Shown here: positions 15,924 to 27,449 of the stretch, in pieces
Layout of the letters: every line of letters starts with the position of its first letter
How positions within the stretch are numbered: the first letter of the stretch is position 1
Source: JASHPR01 sp963833885
Lineage (GTDB): Bacteria > Actinomycetota > Actinomycetes > Streptosporangiales > Streptosporangiaceae
Direction of reading: 5' to 3'
Length of the DNA stretch: 64,000 nucleotides
Assembly (NCBI GenBank): GCA_963833885.1
Contig: CAWHZU010000024.1
Location: 1 to 64,000, forward strand
Translations under genes and position numbers: made by a program
Notes under the pieces: model-generated
The model's input: the letters and a program-made list of their open reading frames with translations, nothing else
Told to the model about the DNA's origin: nothing
Database searches by the model: none

Positions 15924-16759
15924 GCGAGCCGCAGGCGACCAGCATCGACGGATCCGGAACCACCCGCGCACGCTGCGTTCTGGCCCCTAATCCGTCCCTG
16001 ATGACGCTGGACGGCACCAACACCTGGCTGATCGCCGAGCCTGGCGCGGAGGCGGTCATCGTCGTGGACCCCGGCCCGGCGGACGACGAGGGCCACCTGA
16101 ACCGGGTCCGGGCAACCGCGGCCGGCGCGGGCCAGCACATCGAGACGATCGTGCTCACCCACCGCCACGTGGACCACTCCGGCGGGGCGCGGCGGCTCGC
16201 CGAGCTCACCGGGGCCCCGGTCCTGGCGGTCGACCCCGAGCACCGGGTCGGGGCGAGCGCCGAGCTCGGCCCCGGGGACACGGTGCGGGCGGGCGGCACC
16301 GAGCTGCTGCGGGTGATCGAGACCCCGGGGCACACGGACGACTCGGTGAGCCTGCTGCTGGAGGCGGACGGCGCGGTGCTGACCGGGGACACCGTGCTCG
16401 GCCGCGGCACCACCGTGATCGCCAGCGACGGGAACCTGGCCGACTACCTGCGGTCCCTTGACCGGCTGCGGGCCCTGGCCGACCACCCCGGCCTGCGAGT
16501 GCTGCTGCCCGGGCACGGGCCGCTGCTCAGCCAGCCCGCGCAGACCCTGGATTACTACATCGCGCACCGGGCGGAGCGGCTCGCCGAGATCGAGGCTGCG
16601 CTCGCCGCCGGGTGCCGGACCCTGGCCGACATCGTGGCGAGGGTGTACGTGGACGTGGACCAGGCGCTGTGGCCGTTCGCCGAGTGGTCGGTGCGGGCGC
16701 AGCTCGCTTACCTGGCCGAGCGCGGCGCGCTGCCGCCCGGCATGCAGGTGCCTAATTAG
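15920..16759 (+). CDS. MBL-fold metallo-hydrolase (LACTB2-like)
   Basis: The 279-residue protein has the metallo-beta-lactamase metal motif HRHVDHSGG (HxHxDH) and the family segments LDGTNTWLIAEPGAEAVIV, VIETPGHTDDSVSLLL, LTGDTVLGRGTTVI and LLPGHGPLL. The C-terminal helical domain (HRAERLAEIEAAL...ADIVARVYVDVD) is that of the LACTB2/hydroxyacylglutathione-hydrolase-like subgroup, some of which are nucleases. GTG start at 15920 is inside the stop of the Nudix gene. It is convergent with crp. The short spacer contains repeated CCCGCCC units with no clear terminator. Confidence 0.9.
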   Translation: MSEPQATSIDGSGTTRARCVLAPNPSLMTLDGTNTWLIAEPGAEAVIVVDPGPADDEGHLNRVRATAAGAGQHIETIVLTHRHVDHSGGARRLAELTGAPVLAVDPEHRVGASAELGPGDTVRAGGTELLRVIETPGHTDDSVSLLLEADGAVLTGDTVLGRGTTVIASDGNLADYLRSLDRLRALADHPGLRVLLPGHGPLLSQPAQTLDYYIAHRAERLAEIEAALAAGCRTLADIVARVYVDVDQALWPFAEWSVRAQLAYLAERGALPPGMQVPN

Positions 16760-16800
16760 TTGACCCGCCCTGCCCGCCCTTGACCCGCCCCTACCCGCCC

Positions 16801-17484
16801 TTACCTGGCCCGCTTCCGCATCCGCTCCGGGTCGATCAGCAGCACCGACTTGGGATGCAGCTGGATCCAGCCGCGCGCGACGAAGTCGGCGAGCGCCTTG
16901 TTGACCGTCTCGCGTGAGGCCCCGACCAGCTGGGCGAGTTCCTCCTGAGTCAGGTCGTGATTGACCTGCAGGCCGTCCTCCTGCCGGGTGCCGAACCGCG
17001 CCGCCAGGTCGAGCAGAGCCTTCGCAACCCGGCCGGGCACGTCGGTGAAGACCAGGTCGGACATGACCTCGTTGGTGCGCCGCAGTCTCCGGGCCAGCGC
17101 CGCGAGCAGGTGCATGGCCACGTCGGGCCGTCCGGTGAGCCATTTCCGCAGGTCGTCGTGGGCCAGGGCGGCGAGCTGGACGTCTGTGACGGCCGACGCG
17201 CTCATCGTGCGCGGCCGCGGGTCGAACAGCGAGAGCTCGCCGAACATCTCGCCCGGCCCGATGAGGCTGATCAGGTTCTCTCTGCCGTCCGCCGACGTCC
17301 TGGTCAGCTTGACCTTGCCATCGAGTACCACGTACAGCGCGTCACCCGTCTCGCCCTCGTCGAACAGCCGCTCGCCCCTGGCCAGCGCGACCTCGGTCAC
17401 CCCGGCCCGGAGCGCCTTCGTCCCCTCATCGTCAAGGGCCTCGAACAGCGGCGCCCGCCGCAGCATGTCCTCGGCGTTCTCCAC
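16801..17484 (-). CDS. crp: Crp/Fnr family cyclic-nucleotide-responsive regulator
   Basis: The 227-residue protein has an N-terminal cyclic-nucleotide-binding beta roll (GERLFDEGETGDALYVVLDGKVKL, GEMFGELSLFDPRPRTMSA) and a C-terminal winged helix (LTQEELAQLVGASRETVNKALADF). The FGELSLFD-PRPRTMSA stretch keeps the glycine, glutamate and arginine of the phosphate-binding cassette, so cAMP binding is likely. Streptomyces Crp and Corynebacterium GlxR have this architecture. It starts at GTG 17484, 5 bases after AGGAGG. It probably acts globally on metabolism and development. Confidence 0.92.
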   Translation of the reverse strand: MENAEDMLRRAPLFEALDDEGTKALRAGVTEVALARGERLFDEGETGDALYVVLDGKVKLTRTSADGRENLISLIGPGEMFGELSLFDPRPRTMSASAVTDVQLAALAHDDLRKWLTGRPDVAMHLLAALARRLRRTNEVMSDLVFTDVPGRVAKALLDLAARFGTRQEDGLQVNHDLTQEELAQLVGASRETVNKALADFVARGWIQLHPKSVLLIDPERMRKRAR

Positions 17485-17581
17485 GGCACCTCCTCGCGCA
17501 CTTCCAGGAGTTACTACTCAGTGTCGCCCATAGATCACCAGGACGCGACTTGCACCCCTTGAGGCAACACTCGGGTGACTC

Positions 17582-17818
17582 TCAGGGATGTCCGCCTTCG
17601 GAGTCGGCGAGGCGCTCGCGGCAGTCGTCGATCTCGGCCAGTGCCTCGGCTGCGCCCACCCACCGGGCCGCCTCAACCTCTTTGCCCGGCTCCAGTTCCT
17701 TGTAGACCTCGAAGAAGTGCTGAATCTCCAGGAGCTCAAACTCCGAGACGTCCGCGATGTCGCTGCGGTGCGCCATCCGCTGGCCCTTAGGTATTTCGAT
17801 GGTCACATCGAAGTTCAC
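17582..17818 (-). pseudogene. ppa: Inorganic pyrophosphatase with large internal deletion
   Basis: The frame reads VNFDVTIEIPKGQR, the normal first 14 residues of actinobacterial family I pyrophosphatase, then continues in frame with DVSEFELLEIQHFFEVYKEL and EPGKEVEAARWVGAAEA, the normal last 60 residues or so. About 100 residues between them, including the Mg- and PPi-binding Glu, Lys, Arg, Tyr and Asp residues of the active site, are missing. The 78-residue product should be inactive. The RBS GGTGGAG before the GTG at 17818 and the divergent placement next to dacB are as in Streptomyces. It may be a true deletion or an assembly collapse. Confidence 0.85.
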
Positions 17819-17926
17819 GACTCCACCTCTCGGCCACGTGGATGATTGACTCCGTGCTTCGAGGTCTACCCGGTCCGGGTAGGCCAGTGTCAGGCGGGAT
17901 CCAGCATTTCCGAGAGGAGACAACCG

Positions 17927-19402
17927 GTGCGTCGGTTCCGCCGTGCCGCCACGGCGTTGCTGGCCCTGCTCATCGTGTTCACGCTCACCGCAGGAGTCGC
18001 CGTGGCGCGCATGCTGCCGCCGCGGCTGGCGCTGTGGCGGCTGCCCACCGTGGCCAGCCACAGCCTCGCCGGGCCGGCTCGGTGCTCGTTCCGGTTGCGG
18101 ACCCGGCTGACGGCTCGGCCGGATCGATGCAGACCGGTCATTCCGGCTATTCCGAGCAGGTCGCGACCGCGGCCGGCGTCGAAGCCGCGCTCTCCCCGGT
18201 GCTCGGGCTGGCCACGCTCGGCAAGCACGTTGGCGCGGTGGTCGACGACCTGTCCTCCGGCCAGGTGCTGCTCTCCCGCAACGCAAGCTCGGGCTTTGCC
18301 CCGGCCTCCACCGCCAAGCTCGCGGTCGCGGTAGCCGCGCTCGACGTGCTCGGCCCGGCCGCCACGTTCACCACCAGGGTCGTGGCCGGCTCCTCCGCGT
18401 CCTCGATCGTCCTTGTCGGCGGCGGCGATCCCACGCTGGCCGCCGGGCACCCGCCCGCCTCGAACTATCCCCAGTCCGCCGCGCTGGCTTCGCTCGCCGG
18501 GCAGACGGCGCGGGAACTGCGGGCCAGGGGCGTCCGCGCGGTGCGGCTGGGCTACGATACGTCGCTGTTCACCGGCCCGGTGCTGGCGCCCGGGTGGCCG
18601 CGCAGCTACGTCACCACCGGCAACGTCACCCCCATCTCCTCGCTCGAGGTGGATCAGGGCAGGCTGACCGCGAGCGGCGCCCCGCAGGACGCCAACGACG
18701 GGGAGAACTTCCGGCCCCGCACGTTCGCCCCGGCGGCCGAGGCCGCGCAGTCCTTCGCCGGTTTCCTGGCCGGTGACGGGATCCGGGTGCGCGGGGTGGT
18801 GACCCAGACGGCCGCGCCGCACGGGGCGGCGTCCATCGCCGCGGTGAAGTCGCCGCCGCTGGCCGAGATCGTCTACTGGATGCTCAGCCAGAGCAACAAC
18901 GTGATCGCGGAGAACCTGGCCAGGCAGGTCGCGATCGCCACCGGGCGGCCCGCCTCGTTCAGCGGCGCGGCCGCCGCGGAGACGGCGGTGCTGCGCAAGC
19001 TCGGCGTCGGCGGCATGATCCGGCTGGTCGACGGCAGCGGGCTGTCGCCGAGGGACCGGATCGCGCCCAACGCCGAGGTCCAGCTGATCCGGCTCGCCGC
19101 CGCGGAGCCGGCCCGGCCTGCGGGCCGTCATCACCGGCCTGCCGGTGGCGGGGTTCTCCGGCACGCTGGCCCCGGGCGGCAGCGTCTTCCCCGACGTGGG
19201 CCAGGCCGGGCTCGGCGTGGTGCGGGCCAAGACCGGAAACCTGTCGACCGTGGTGTCGCTGGCCGGGATCGCGGAGGCCAGGGACGGTCAGCTGTTCGCG
19301 TTCGCGTTCATGGCCGACCGGCTGAGCAGCAGCGGCCTGGACGCCGGGGCGTCCGATCTGACCAGGCTCGCTACGGCCCTGGCGGGCTGCGGCTGCGGCT
19401 GA
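17927..19402 (+). pseudogene. dacB: D-alanyl-D-alanine carboxypeptidase/endopeptidase (S13), two frameshifts
   Basis: The gene starts at GTG 17927 after GAGAGGAGA with a signal peptide (RRFRRAATALLALLIVFT). The family S13 body follows: APASTAKLAVAVAALDVLG (SxxK), SQSNNVIAENLAR (SxN) and VRAKTGNLSTVV (KTG). The N-terminus is in one frame, the middle in another from about 18075, and the KTG region returns to the first frame at about 19116. Each switch is a one-base change in GGCCGG-rich sequence. Sequencing error is possible; if real, no active enzyme is made. The family trims peptidoglycan pentapeptides outside the membrane. The divergent neighbour is ppa, as in Streptomyces. Confidence 0.85.
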
Positions 19403-19451
19403 GCGCTCGCCCCGGCGCGAGCCATCCGGCTGGCCAACGTACGGTGGGAGG

Positions 19452-20585
19452 GTGAGCAGCTCTCAGATGATTGACTGGAACGTCGCCACCTCGACCGGTG
19501 TCAGGTGGGCTCGGCCGGGGCCCGCCGTCAGCATGGCCGAGGCCAGAAAGGTGGTCGCCGAGCTCCGCAGCCTGGCGGCCGCCGTGCAAGAGCCGGTCCA
19601 TGAGCTCACCGGGCTGGCCGGCTCGGGCGACGGCGGCAGGATCGCGGTCGTGGACCGGCCCGGGTGGATCCGGGCCAACGTCGACGGGTTCCGGGTGGTG
19701 CTCGACCCGCTGGTCGAGCACATGCAGCAGCGCGGCTCGGCGCCGCCTGCAGGGTCGGTGATCACCGCGGTCGGCTCGCGGGTCACCGGCATGCAGGCCG
19801 GGCTGATCCTCGCCTACCTGGCGGGCCGGGTACTCGGCCAGTACGAGCTGTTCCTGCCGCCCGACCCGGACGCGCCGGACTCCGGCGCGTCCGAGGCCCC
19901 GGCGGGCAGGCTGACCCTGGTCGCGCCGAACATCGTCATGGTGGAGCGCGAACTCGGGGTCGACCCGCACGACTTCCGGCGCTGGGTCTGCCTGCACGAG
20001 GAGACGCACCGGACCCAGTTCACCTCGGTGCCCTGGCTGCGCCCCTACGTGCAAGAGCAGATGACCGAGTTCCTGCTGGCCTCGGACCTGGACCCGGCTT
20101 CGATCCTGGACCGGATCAGGTCGGCGGCGGACGCGGTGGCCGGCGCGGTCCGCGGCGGCGGGGAGAGCCTGATCGAGGCGATCCAGACCCCGCGCCAGCG
20201 CGAGATCCTGGACCGGCTGACGTCGGTGATGACGCTGGTCGAGGGGCACGGCGACTACGTGATGGACGCGGTGGGCCCCAAGGTGGTGCCCTCGGTGGCG
20301 GAGATCAGGGCCAAGTTCTCGGCCCGGCGGGTCAGCGCCGGCCGGATCGAGCAGGCGATCCGCCGGGTCCTCGGCATCGACCTGAAGATGAAGCAGTACG
20401 AGCAGGGATCGAAGTTCGTCAAGGCGGTCGTTGACGAGGCCGGGATGGAAGTGTTCAACAAGGTCTGGACCTCCCCGGAGACCCTCCCCACCAAGGACGA
20501 GATCGCCAGCCCGCAGGCCTGGCTGGACCGGGTCGGCGGCAGCGGCGGCCACGAGGCGAACGGCAGCGCCGCAGCTGCTGGCTGA
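19452..20585 (+). CDS. Zinc-dependent metalloprotease (zincin_2 family)
   Basis: The protein of about 377 residues matches the actinobacterial family annotated as zincin_2 or F420-biosynthesis-associated protein. The metal motif is HEETH in RWVCLHEETHRTQF, with the glutamate ligand likely in VEGHGDYVMDAVG, about 95 residues later. An N-terminal segment WARPGPAVSMAEARKVVAELR is also typical. Substrate is unknown. The same gene is found between dacB and tilS in Streptomyces. Starts at GTG 19452 or ATG 19467 are possible; GGGAGG lies at 19446. Confidence 0.88.
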   Translation: MSSSQMIDWNVATSTGVRWARPGPAVSMAEARKVVAELRSLAAAVQEPVHELTGLAGSGDGGRIAVVDRPGWIRANVDGFRVVLDPLVEHMQQRGSAPPAGSVITAVGSRVTGMQAGLILAYLAGRVLGQYELFLPPDPDAPDSGASEAPAGRLTLVAPNIVMVERELGVDPHDFRRWVCLHEETHRTQFTSVPWLRPYVQEQMTEFLLASDLDPASILDRIRSAADAVAGAVRGGGESLIEAIQTPRQREILDRLTSVMTLVEGHGDYVMDAVGPKVVPSVAEIRAKFSARRVSAGRIEQAIRRVLGIDLKMKQYEQGSKFVKAVVDEAGMEVFNKVWTSPETLPTKDEIASPQAWLDRVGGSGGHEANGSAAAAG

Positions 20586-20600
20586 GCGGAGTGACCCCGG

Positions 20601-21628
20601 ATGGGCCCCCACCCCGCGGTCGCCCAGGTTCGCCTCGCCGTGCGCCGTTGCCTGTCCGGGCCGGCCTGGCGCCCGGTGACCTGGTGCTCGCGGCCTGCTC
20701 CGGCGGGGCGGACTCGCTGGCCCTGGCCTCGGCACTGGCGTTCGAGGCGCCCAGGCTGGGGCTGCGCGGCGGTGGCGTCACCGTGGACCACGGGCTGCAG
20801 GACGGATCGGATGAGCAGGCGCGGAGGGCGGCAAAGGCCCTGAAGGGCATGGGCCTGCAGCCGGCGGACAGCGTCACCGCGGCCGTGGCACGCCCGGGCG
20901 GCCCCGGCTACCCCGGTCCCGAGGCGGCGGCGCGGGAGGCCAGGTACGCGGCCCTGCACCGGGCCGCCAGCGCGTGCGGCGCCGCGGCGGTACTGCTCGG
21001 GCACACCCTGGACGACCAGGCCGAGACCGTGCTCCTGGGGCTGGCGCGTGGCTCCGGCGCCCGCTCACTGGCCGGGATGCCCGAGCGCACCGGCCCCTTC
21101 CTGCGCCCGCTGCTGCGGATCAGCCGGGCCACGACCAGGGCCGCCTGCGCCGCGCAGGACCTCGAGTCATGGGATGACCCGCAGAACGCCGACCCCGGCT
21201 TTGCCCGCGCCCGGGTCCGGCACCGGCTGCTCCCGGCACTCGAGGCGGAGCTCGGGCCCGGCGTGGCCGAAGCGCTGGCCCGCAGTGCCCGGCTGCTGCG
21301 CGCTGACGCCGATTTCCTTGACGCACTCGCGAAGAGCGAGCTGGAACGCATAGCTCCTCCCGGCTCTGGCCACTCGCTTCCGCTGGACGCTCTGGCCGCG
21401 CTGCCAGAGGCGATCAGGTCACGGATGCTCAGGAACGCGGCCATAGCCGCGGGGTGCCCGCCGGGAGCGCTGAGCGCGCGCCACGTCACAGGGCTCGAGG
21501 CCCTGGTGACCGGGTGGCGCGGTCAGCGCTGGACCGACCTGCCGGGCGGTGTCCGCGCTTGGCGCCGGTATGGCAAGCTGCAGTTCGGCTCGGGCGACGA
21601 TGTGGAGGGCGCAGGTGGACGCGAATGA
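20601..21628 (+). CDS. tilS: tRNA(Ile)-lysidine synthase, frameshift near N-terminus
   Basis: TilS adds lysine to the C34 of tRNA-Ile (CAU anticodon) using ATP, so that it reads AUA. The PP-loop motif is AACSGGADSLALA and the body contains VTVDHGLQ, LLGHTLDDQAETVLLGLARG and RVRHRLLPALE. The expected start MGPHPAVAQVRLAVRRCLSG is at 20601 in a different frame from the rest; the switch is near 20660-20668 in GGGCCGGCCTGG and looks like a one-base loss. Without correction, translation could only start internally and would shorten the N-terminus. Downstream, hpt overlaps it. Confidence 0.85.
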
Positions 21629-22172
21629 CATGGGCCCCGACCTCGAGGACGTGCTCATCACCGCGGAACAGCTGCAGCAGCGCATCGCGGAGCTCGCGGA
21701 GCAGATCGACGCGGATTACGCCGATCGCGAACTGCTGCTCGTCGGCGTGCTGAAGGGCGCGGTCATGGTGATGGCCGATCTGGCCCGCGCCATGCGGCTC
21801 CCGGTCCAGATGGACTGGATGGCGGTGTCCTCATACGGCTCCGGCACGAAGTCGTCCGGTGTGGTGCGCATCCTCAAGGACCTCGACGCCGACATCACCG
21901 ACTGTCACGTGCTGATCGTCGAGGACATCATCGACTCCGGCCTGACCTTGTCCTGGCTGGTCCGGAATCTGCAGTCGCGCGGCCCTGCGTCGCTGAAAGT
22001 GTGCGCCCTGCTGCGCAAACCCGGTGCCGCGCGGGTGGAAGTCGACGTGGCGTACACCGGCTTCGACATCGGCAACGCGTTCGTCATCGGCTACGGGCTC
22101 GACTACGCCGAGCGCTACCGTAACCTGCCGTTCATCGGGACCCTGGCACCGCACGTCTACGGCGGGCAGTGA
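21615..22172 (+). CDS. hpt: Hypoxanthine phosphoribosyltransferase
   Basis: The 185-residue enzyme converts hypoxanthine and guanine to IMP and GMP with PRPP. The PRPP loop is HVLIVEDIIDSGLTLS, the flexible loop region is MAVSSYGSGTKSSGVV, and the base-binding end is AFVIGYGLDYAERYRNLPFIG. The start is most likely GTG 21615 (GGAG seven bases upstream); it lies 14 bases inside tilS. An ATG at 21630 is the alternative. The order tilS-hpt-ftsH-folE is widely conserved in actinobacteria. Confidence 0.95.
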   Translation: MDANDMGPDLEDVLITAEQLQQRIAELAEQIDADYADRELLLVGVLKGAVMVMADLARAMRLPVQMDWMAVSSYGSGTKSSGVVRILKDLDADITDCHVLIVEDIIDSGLTLSWLVRNLQSRGPASLKVCALLRKPGAARVEVDVAYTGFDIGNAFVIGYGLDYAERYRNLPFIGTLAPHVYGGQ

Positions 22173-22464
22173 AACACCGGGTATCAACCTGGGGCCGGGA
22201 CGGCGGGGAACTCGCTGGGAACAGACAGTGAGATGAAATACGTTCACCGGGGTAGGGAACCTTGCGGAGGCCGGGGATCGGGAACGTGGCTCCTGCGTGT
22301 CAGCACGGGCCGGCGCGGTGTACCGTCGATTATTGCCGTTAATCAGGCGGGCAGAAAGGAAAGCTGCGCGTGGGCGCTGGTACGCAAGGCAGTCCTGCCG
22401 GAGGTCGGCGGGACCTGAGGCTCGTCAGGAGGGGTCGGCCCGCTAGCGGCGCGGCCGTTCATCG

Positions 22465-24594
<2,130 letters not shown>

Positions 24595-24661
24595 ACCCTT
24601 TCGTCCTTCCCTTTACTGCCACGTACCCGGTGTGAGACAGCCGGATGAAAGGGTTCACTCA

Positions 24662-25252
24662 TTGAGCGAGCACGACTCGCCAGCGATCGACCAGGGCCGC
24701 ATCGAGCGCGCGGTGCGCGAGATCCTGCTGGCCATCGGTGAGGACCCGGACCGGGACGGCCTGCGCGACACCCCGGCGCGCGTCGCCAGGGCCTACACGG
24801 AGCAGTTCGCCGGGCTGCGTGGACGGCCCGAGGACGTGCTCACCACGGTGTTCGATGCCGACCATGACGAGATGGTCTTGGTTAAGGACATTGAGCTGTA
24901 CAGCACCTGCGAGCATCACCTCACCCCGTTCTTCGGGGCCGCTCACGTGGGGTACATACCGAGCGACAAGGGGCAGATCACCGGTCTGTCCAAGCTGGCC
25001 AGGCTGGTGGACCTGTACGCGAGGCGGCCGCAGGTCCAGGAGCGAATGACCAGCCAGATCGCTGACGCACTCATGAGCGTGCTCGAGCCGCGCGGCGTTA
25101 TCGTAGTGATAGAGGCCGAGCACCTGTGCATGTCCATGCGCGGCGTGCGGAAACCCGGAGCCAAGACGGTGACATCTGCCGTGCGCGGCATGTTCCTTGA
25201 CTCCGACCGAACTCGCGCCGAAGCTATGAGCTTGCTGCTTGGGCGTCGCTGA
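24662..25252 (+). CDS. folE: GTP cyclohydrolase I
   Basis: FolE converts GTP to 7,8-dihydroneopterin triphosphate, the first step of folate synthesis. Zinc and active-site residues are visible: C83 and H86 in STCEHHLTPFFG, and C156 in EHLCMSMRGV. The SKLARLVDLYARRPQVQER helix and RxPGAKTVTSAVRG are also family signatures. A TTG at 24662 fits the family start (LSEHDSPAIDQGRIERAV) with GATGAAAGGG about 9 bases upstream; no ATG or GTG is close. It is the first of a series of folate genes but is separated from folP by a membrane protein gene. Confidence 0.95.
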   Translation: MSEHDSPAIDQGRIERAVREILLAIGEDPDRDGLRDTPARVARAYTEQFAGLRGRPEDVLTTVFDADHDEMVLVKDIELYSTCEHHLTPFFGAAHVGYIPSDKGQITGLSKLARLVDLYARRPQVQERMTSQIADALMSVLEPRGVIVVIEAEHLCMSMRGVRKPGAKTVTSAVRGMFLDSDRTRAEAMSLLLGRR

Positions 25253-25446
25253 GCATTTCCTCAGCGAAAGCAGAACCGATCCGGCGCCGGGAGCGTCTTA
25301 AAGATGGCTGAATCAGACATACGATCAACGGACGCGACTGCCTTATCGCCCTCCGGGCGGCGAAGCAGGCCGCTCAGGAAGAGGCTAGCCGTGGTGTTCA
25401 CGGGTTTGCCCGCGTTGCGTGCCGGCGATGACTACCCTGGTGCCCC

Positions 25447-27381
25447 GTGATCCGGGGCTCGACGCAGATGTCCGAGATGACTGAGCGCAGCGAGCCAGAG
25501 CAGGGCGAGCCCCGAACCGGCGATGGGGCGCAGGGCATCGCCCCGCGGGCGGCAGCGCCGCTCGATCGCCTGCTGGCCGGCCGCCCGCCGGACCGCAGGC
25601 ACCAGCGCCGCTGGGTGCCCGTCACCGCGGCGCTGCTGTCGCTGCTGGTAGGCCTTGCCTACATCATCGAGGGCCTGCGCAGCGGGCCGGTTTACAACCA
25701 TCTCGAGCACTCCCTGCACAAGCTCAACGAGGTCGCGCCGGGCGTGCTGAGCCTGTTCCCCCGGGTCGCCGACGTCATCGTCGGGATGCTGCTGCTGATG
25801 CTCGCGCACGCCCTGCGCAGGCGGAAGAAGCGTGCCTGGCAGGGCGTGATGCTGCTGCTCGCCTTCAGTGTGATCGTGCACGCCGTCCGAGCGATCGCGC
25901 ATGCCTCGCTGCCGGACCGGGACCACTTCGTGGCCGTGGCCGGCGCCGCGATTCTTCTGGTCCTGCTGTGGATCTACCGCAGCGAGTTCTACGCGACCGG
26001 CGACCCGCGTACCCGGTGGCGCGCGGTGTGGGCATTCTTCGGCCTCGCCGTGGCCGACATCATCATCGGCGTCACTTACATTTCGGTCGGCGGCGGCCTG
26101 CAGGCCGACTACACGCCGGCCGAGCGCCTGCAGTCAGCGATCTACAACCTGATCGGCTTCAACGGCCCGGTCCACTTCGTCACCGAAACTCGCGCCGACC
26201 TGTTCGGCGTCGTGATGGGGGGCCTCGGGCTGCTCACCGTCATCGTCGCCGGGTTCCTGTTCCTGCGCCCGGCCCGGCGCGTGGGCAGGCTCGGCGCGCA
26301 GGACGCGGCGCGGATCCACGAGCTGCTGGACAAGTACGGGGAACGGGACTCGCTGGGCTATTTCACGCTGCGCACCGATAAGAGCATCATCTGGTCGCCC
26401 ACCGGGAAGTCCTGCATCGGCTACCGGGTCCAGTCCGGGGTCATGCTGGCCAGCGGCGACCCGCTCGGCGATCCCGAGGCCTGGCCGGGCGCGATCAGCG
26501 CGTTCCTCGATGAGGCGGCCCAGCATGCCTGGGTGCCCGCGGTGCTGGGGTGCAGCGAGCTTGGCGCCGAGACCTGGTGCCGCGAGGGCGACGGGCTGAC
26601 CGCGCTGGAACTCGGCGACGAGGCCATCGTCAACGTGGCCGACTTCACCCTGCAGGGCCGGTCCATGCGGAATGTCCGGCAGATGGTGACCCGGGTGTGC
26701 AAACACGGCTACGTGGCCGAGGTCCGCCGGATCGGCGACGTACCCCGGGAGGAGATCGACCGGCTGAACCGGCAGGCCGACTCCTGGCGGGGGAACCCGA
26801 CCGAGCGCGGGTTCTCGATGGCGCTTGGCCGGGTCGGCGGCGTGGGCGACGACGACTGCGTGATCGCCACGGCCACCGAGGACGGCGTGCTGCGCGCGAT
26901 CCTGCACTTCGTGCCCTGGGGGCCGGACGGCCTCTCGCTGGACCTGATGCGCCGGGACCGCGCCGCCCAGCCCGGCCTGAATGACTTCCTCATCGTGGAG
27001 GTGATCAAGCGCGCGCCCGATCTCGGCGTGAAGCGCATCTCGCTGAACTTCGCCATGTTCCGCGCGGCCCTGGAACGCGGCGAGCGGATCGGGGCCGGGC
27101 CGGTGCTGCGGGCCTGGCGCGGACTGCTGCTGGTCGCGTCGCGGTGGTTCCAGATCGAGTCGCTGTACAAGTTCAACGCGAAGTTCTGCCCGGAGTGGGT
27201 GCCGCGGTTCGTCGTCTACACCGGCACCAGAGACATCCCGAGGATCGGCCTGGCCGCGCTCGAGGCAGAGGCCTTCGTCGTCTGGCCCACGGTCGAGGTG
27301 CGCAGGATCGCGCGGCAGGCCGCACGCAGGCTCGGCCTCGGCAGAGCCAGGCGGCGCGTGCGCGCCGCATTCCACGGGTAG
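25447..27381 (+). CDS. Membrane protein with C-terminal DUF2156 (MprF/LysX-like) domain
   Basis: The 644-residue protein has about six hydrophobic segments in the first 290 residues (VTAALLSLLVGLAYIIEG, VIVGMLLLMLAHAL, MLLLAFSVIVHAV, AILLVLLWIYR and others), then a soluble GNAT-like DUF2156 domain (GYRVQSGVMLASGDPLGD, RMVTRV-type helices, LNFAMFRAALERG, LYKFNAKFCPEWVPRFVVY). This domain in MprF and LysX transfers aminoacyl groups from tRNA to phosphatidylglycerol, so lipid aminoacylation is likely. The frame starts at GTG 25447; ATG 25468 is an alternative. It is in the same location as homologues near lysS in Streptomyces. Confidence 0.85.
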   Translation: MIRGSTQMSEMTERSEPEQGEPRTGDGAQGIAPRAAAPLDRLLAGRPPDRRHQRRWVPVTAALLSLLVGLAYIIEGLRSGPVYNHLEHSLHKLNEVAPGVLSLFPRVADVIVGMLLLMLAHALRRRKKRAWQGVMLLLAFSVIVHAVRAIAHASLPDRDHFVAVAGAAILLVLLWIYRSEFYATGDPRTRWRAVWAFFGLAVADIIIGVTYISVGGGLQADYTPAERLQSAIYNLIGFNGPVHFVTETRADLFGVVMGGLGLLTVIVAGFLFLRPARRVGRLGAQDAARIHELLDKYGERDSLGYFTLRTDKSIIWSPTGKSCIGYRVQSGVMLASGDPLGDPEAWPGAISAFLDEAAQHAWVPAVLGCSELGAETWCREGDGLTALELGDEAIVNVADFTLQGRSMRNVRQMVTRVCKHGYVAEVRRIGDVPREEIDRLNRQADSWRGNPTERGFSMALGRVGGVGDDDCVIATATEDGVLRAILHFVPWGPDGLSLDLMRRDRAAQPGLNDFLIVEVIKRAPDLGVKRISLNFAMFRAALERGERIGAGPVLRAWRGLLLVASRWFQIESLYKFNAKFCPEWVPRFVVYTGTRDIPRIGLAALEAEAFVVWPTVEVRRIARQAARRLGLGRARRRVRAAFHG

Positions 27382-27449
27382 CCAGGCCGGTTGCTCCGCA
27401 CCGCAGGGCGGCGGCCGCGTACGGCCCGGCAGCCCGTAGATTGACCACC

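Noticed and set aside
16760..16800. CCCGCCC repeats between the metallo-hydrolase and crp genes as a terminator
   Set aside because: They are direct, not inverted, repeats and form no hairpin.
15272..17143. 623-codon frame opposite the Nudix and metallo-hydrolase genes
   Set aside because: It spans two real genes and part of crp without any protein signature.
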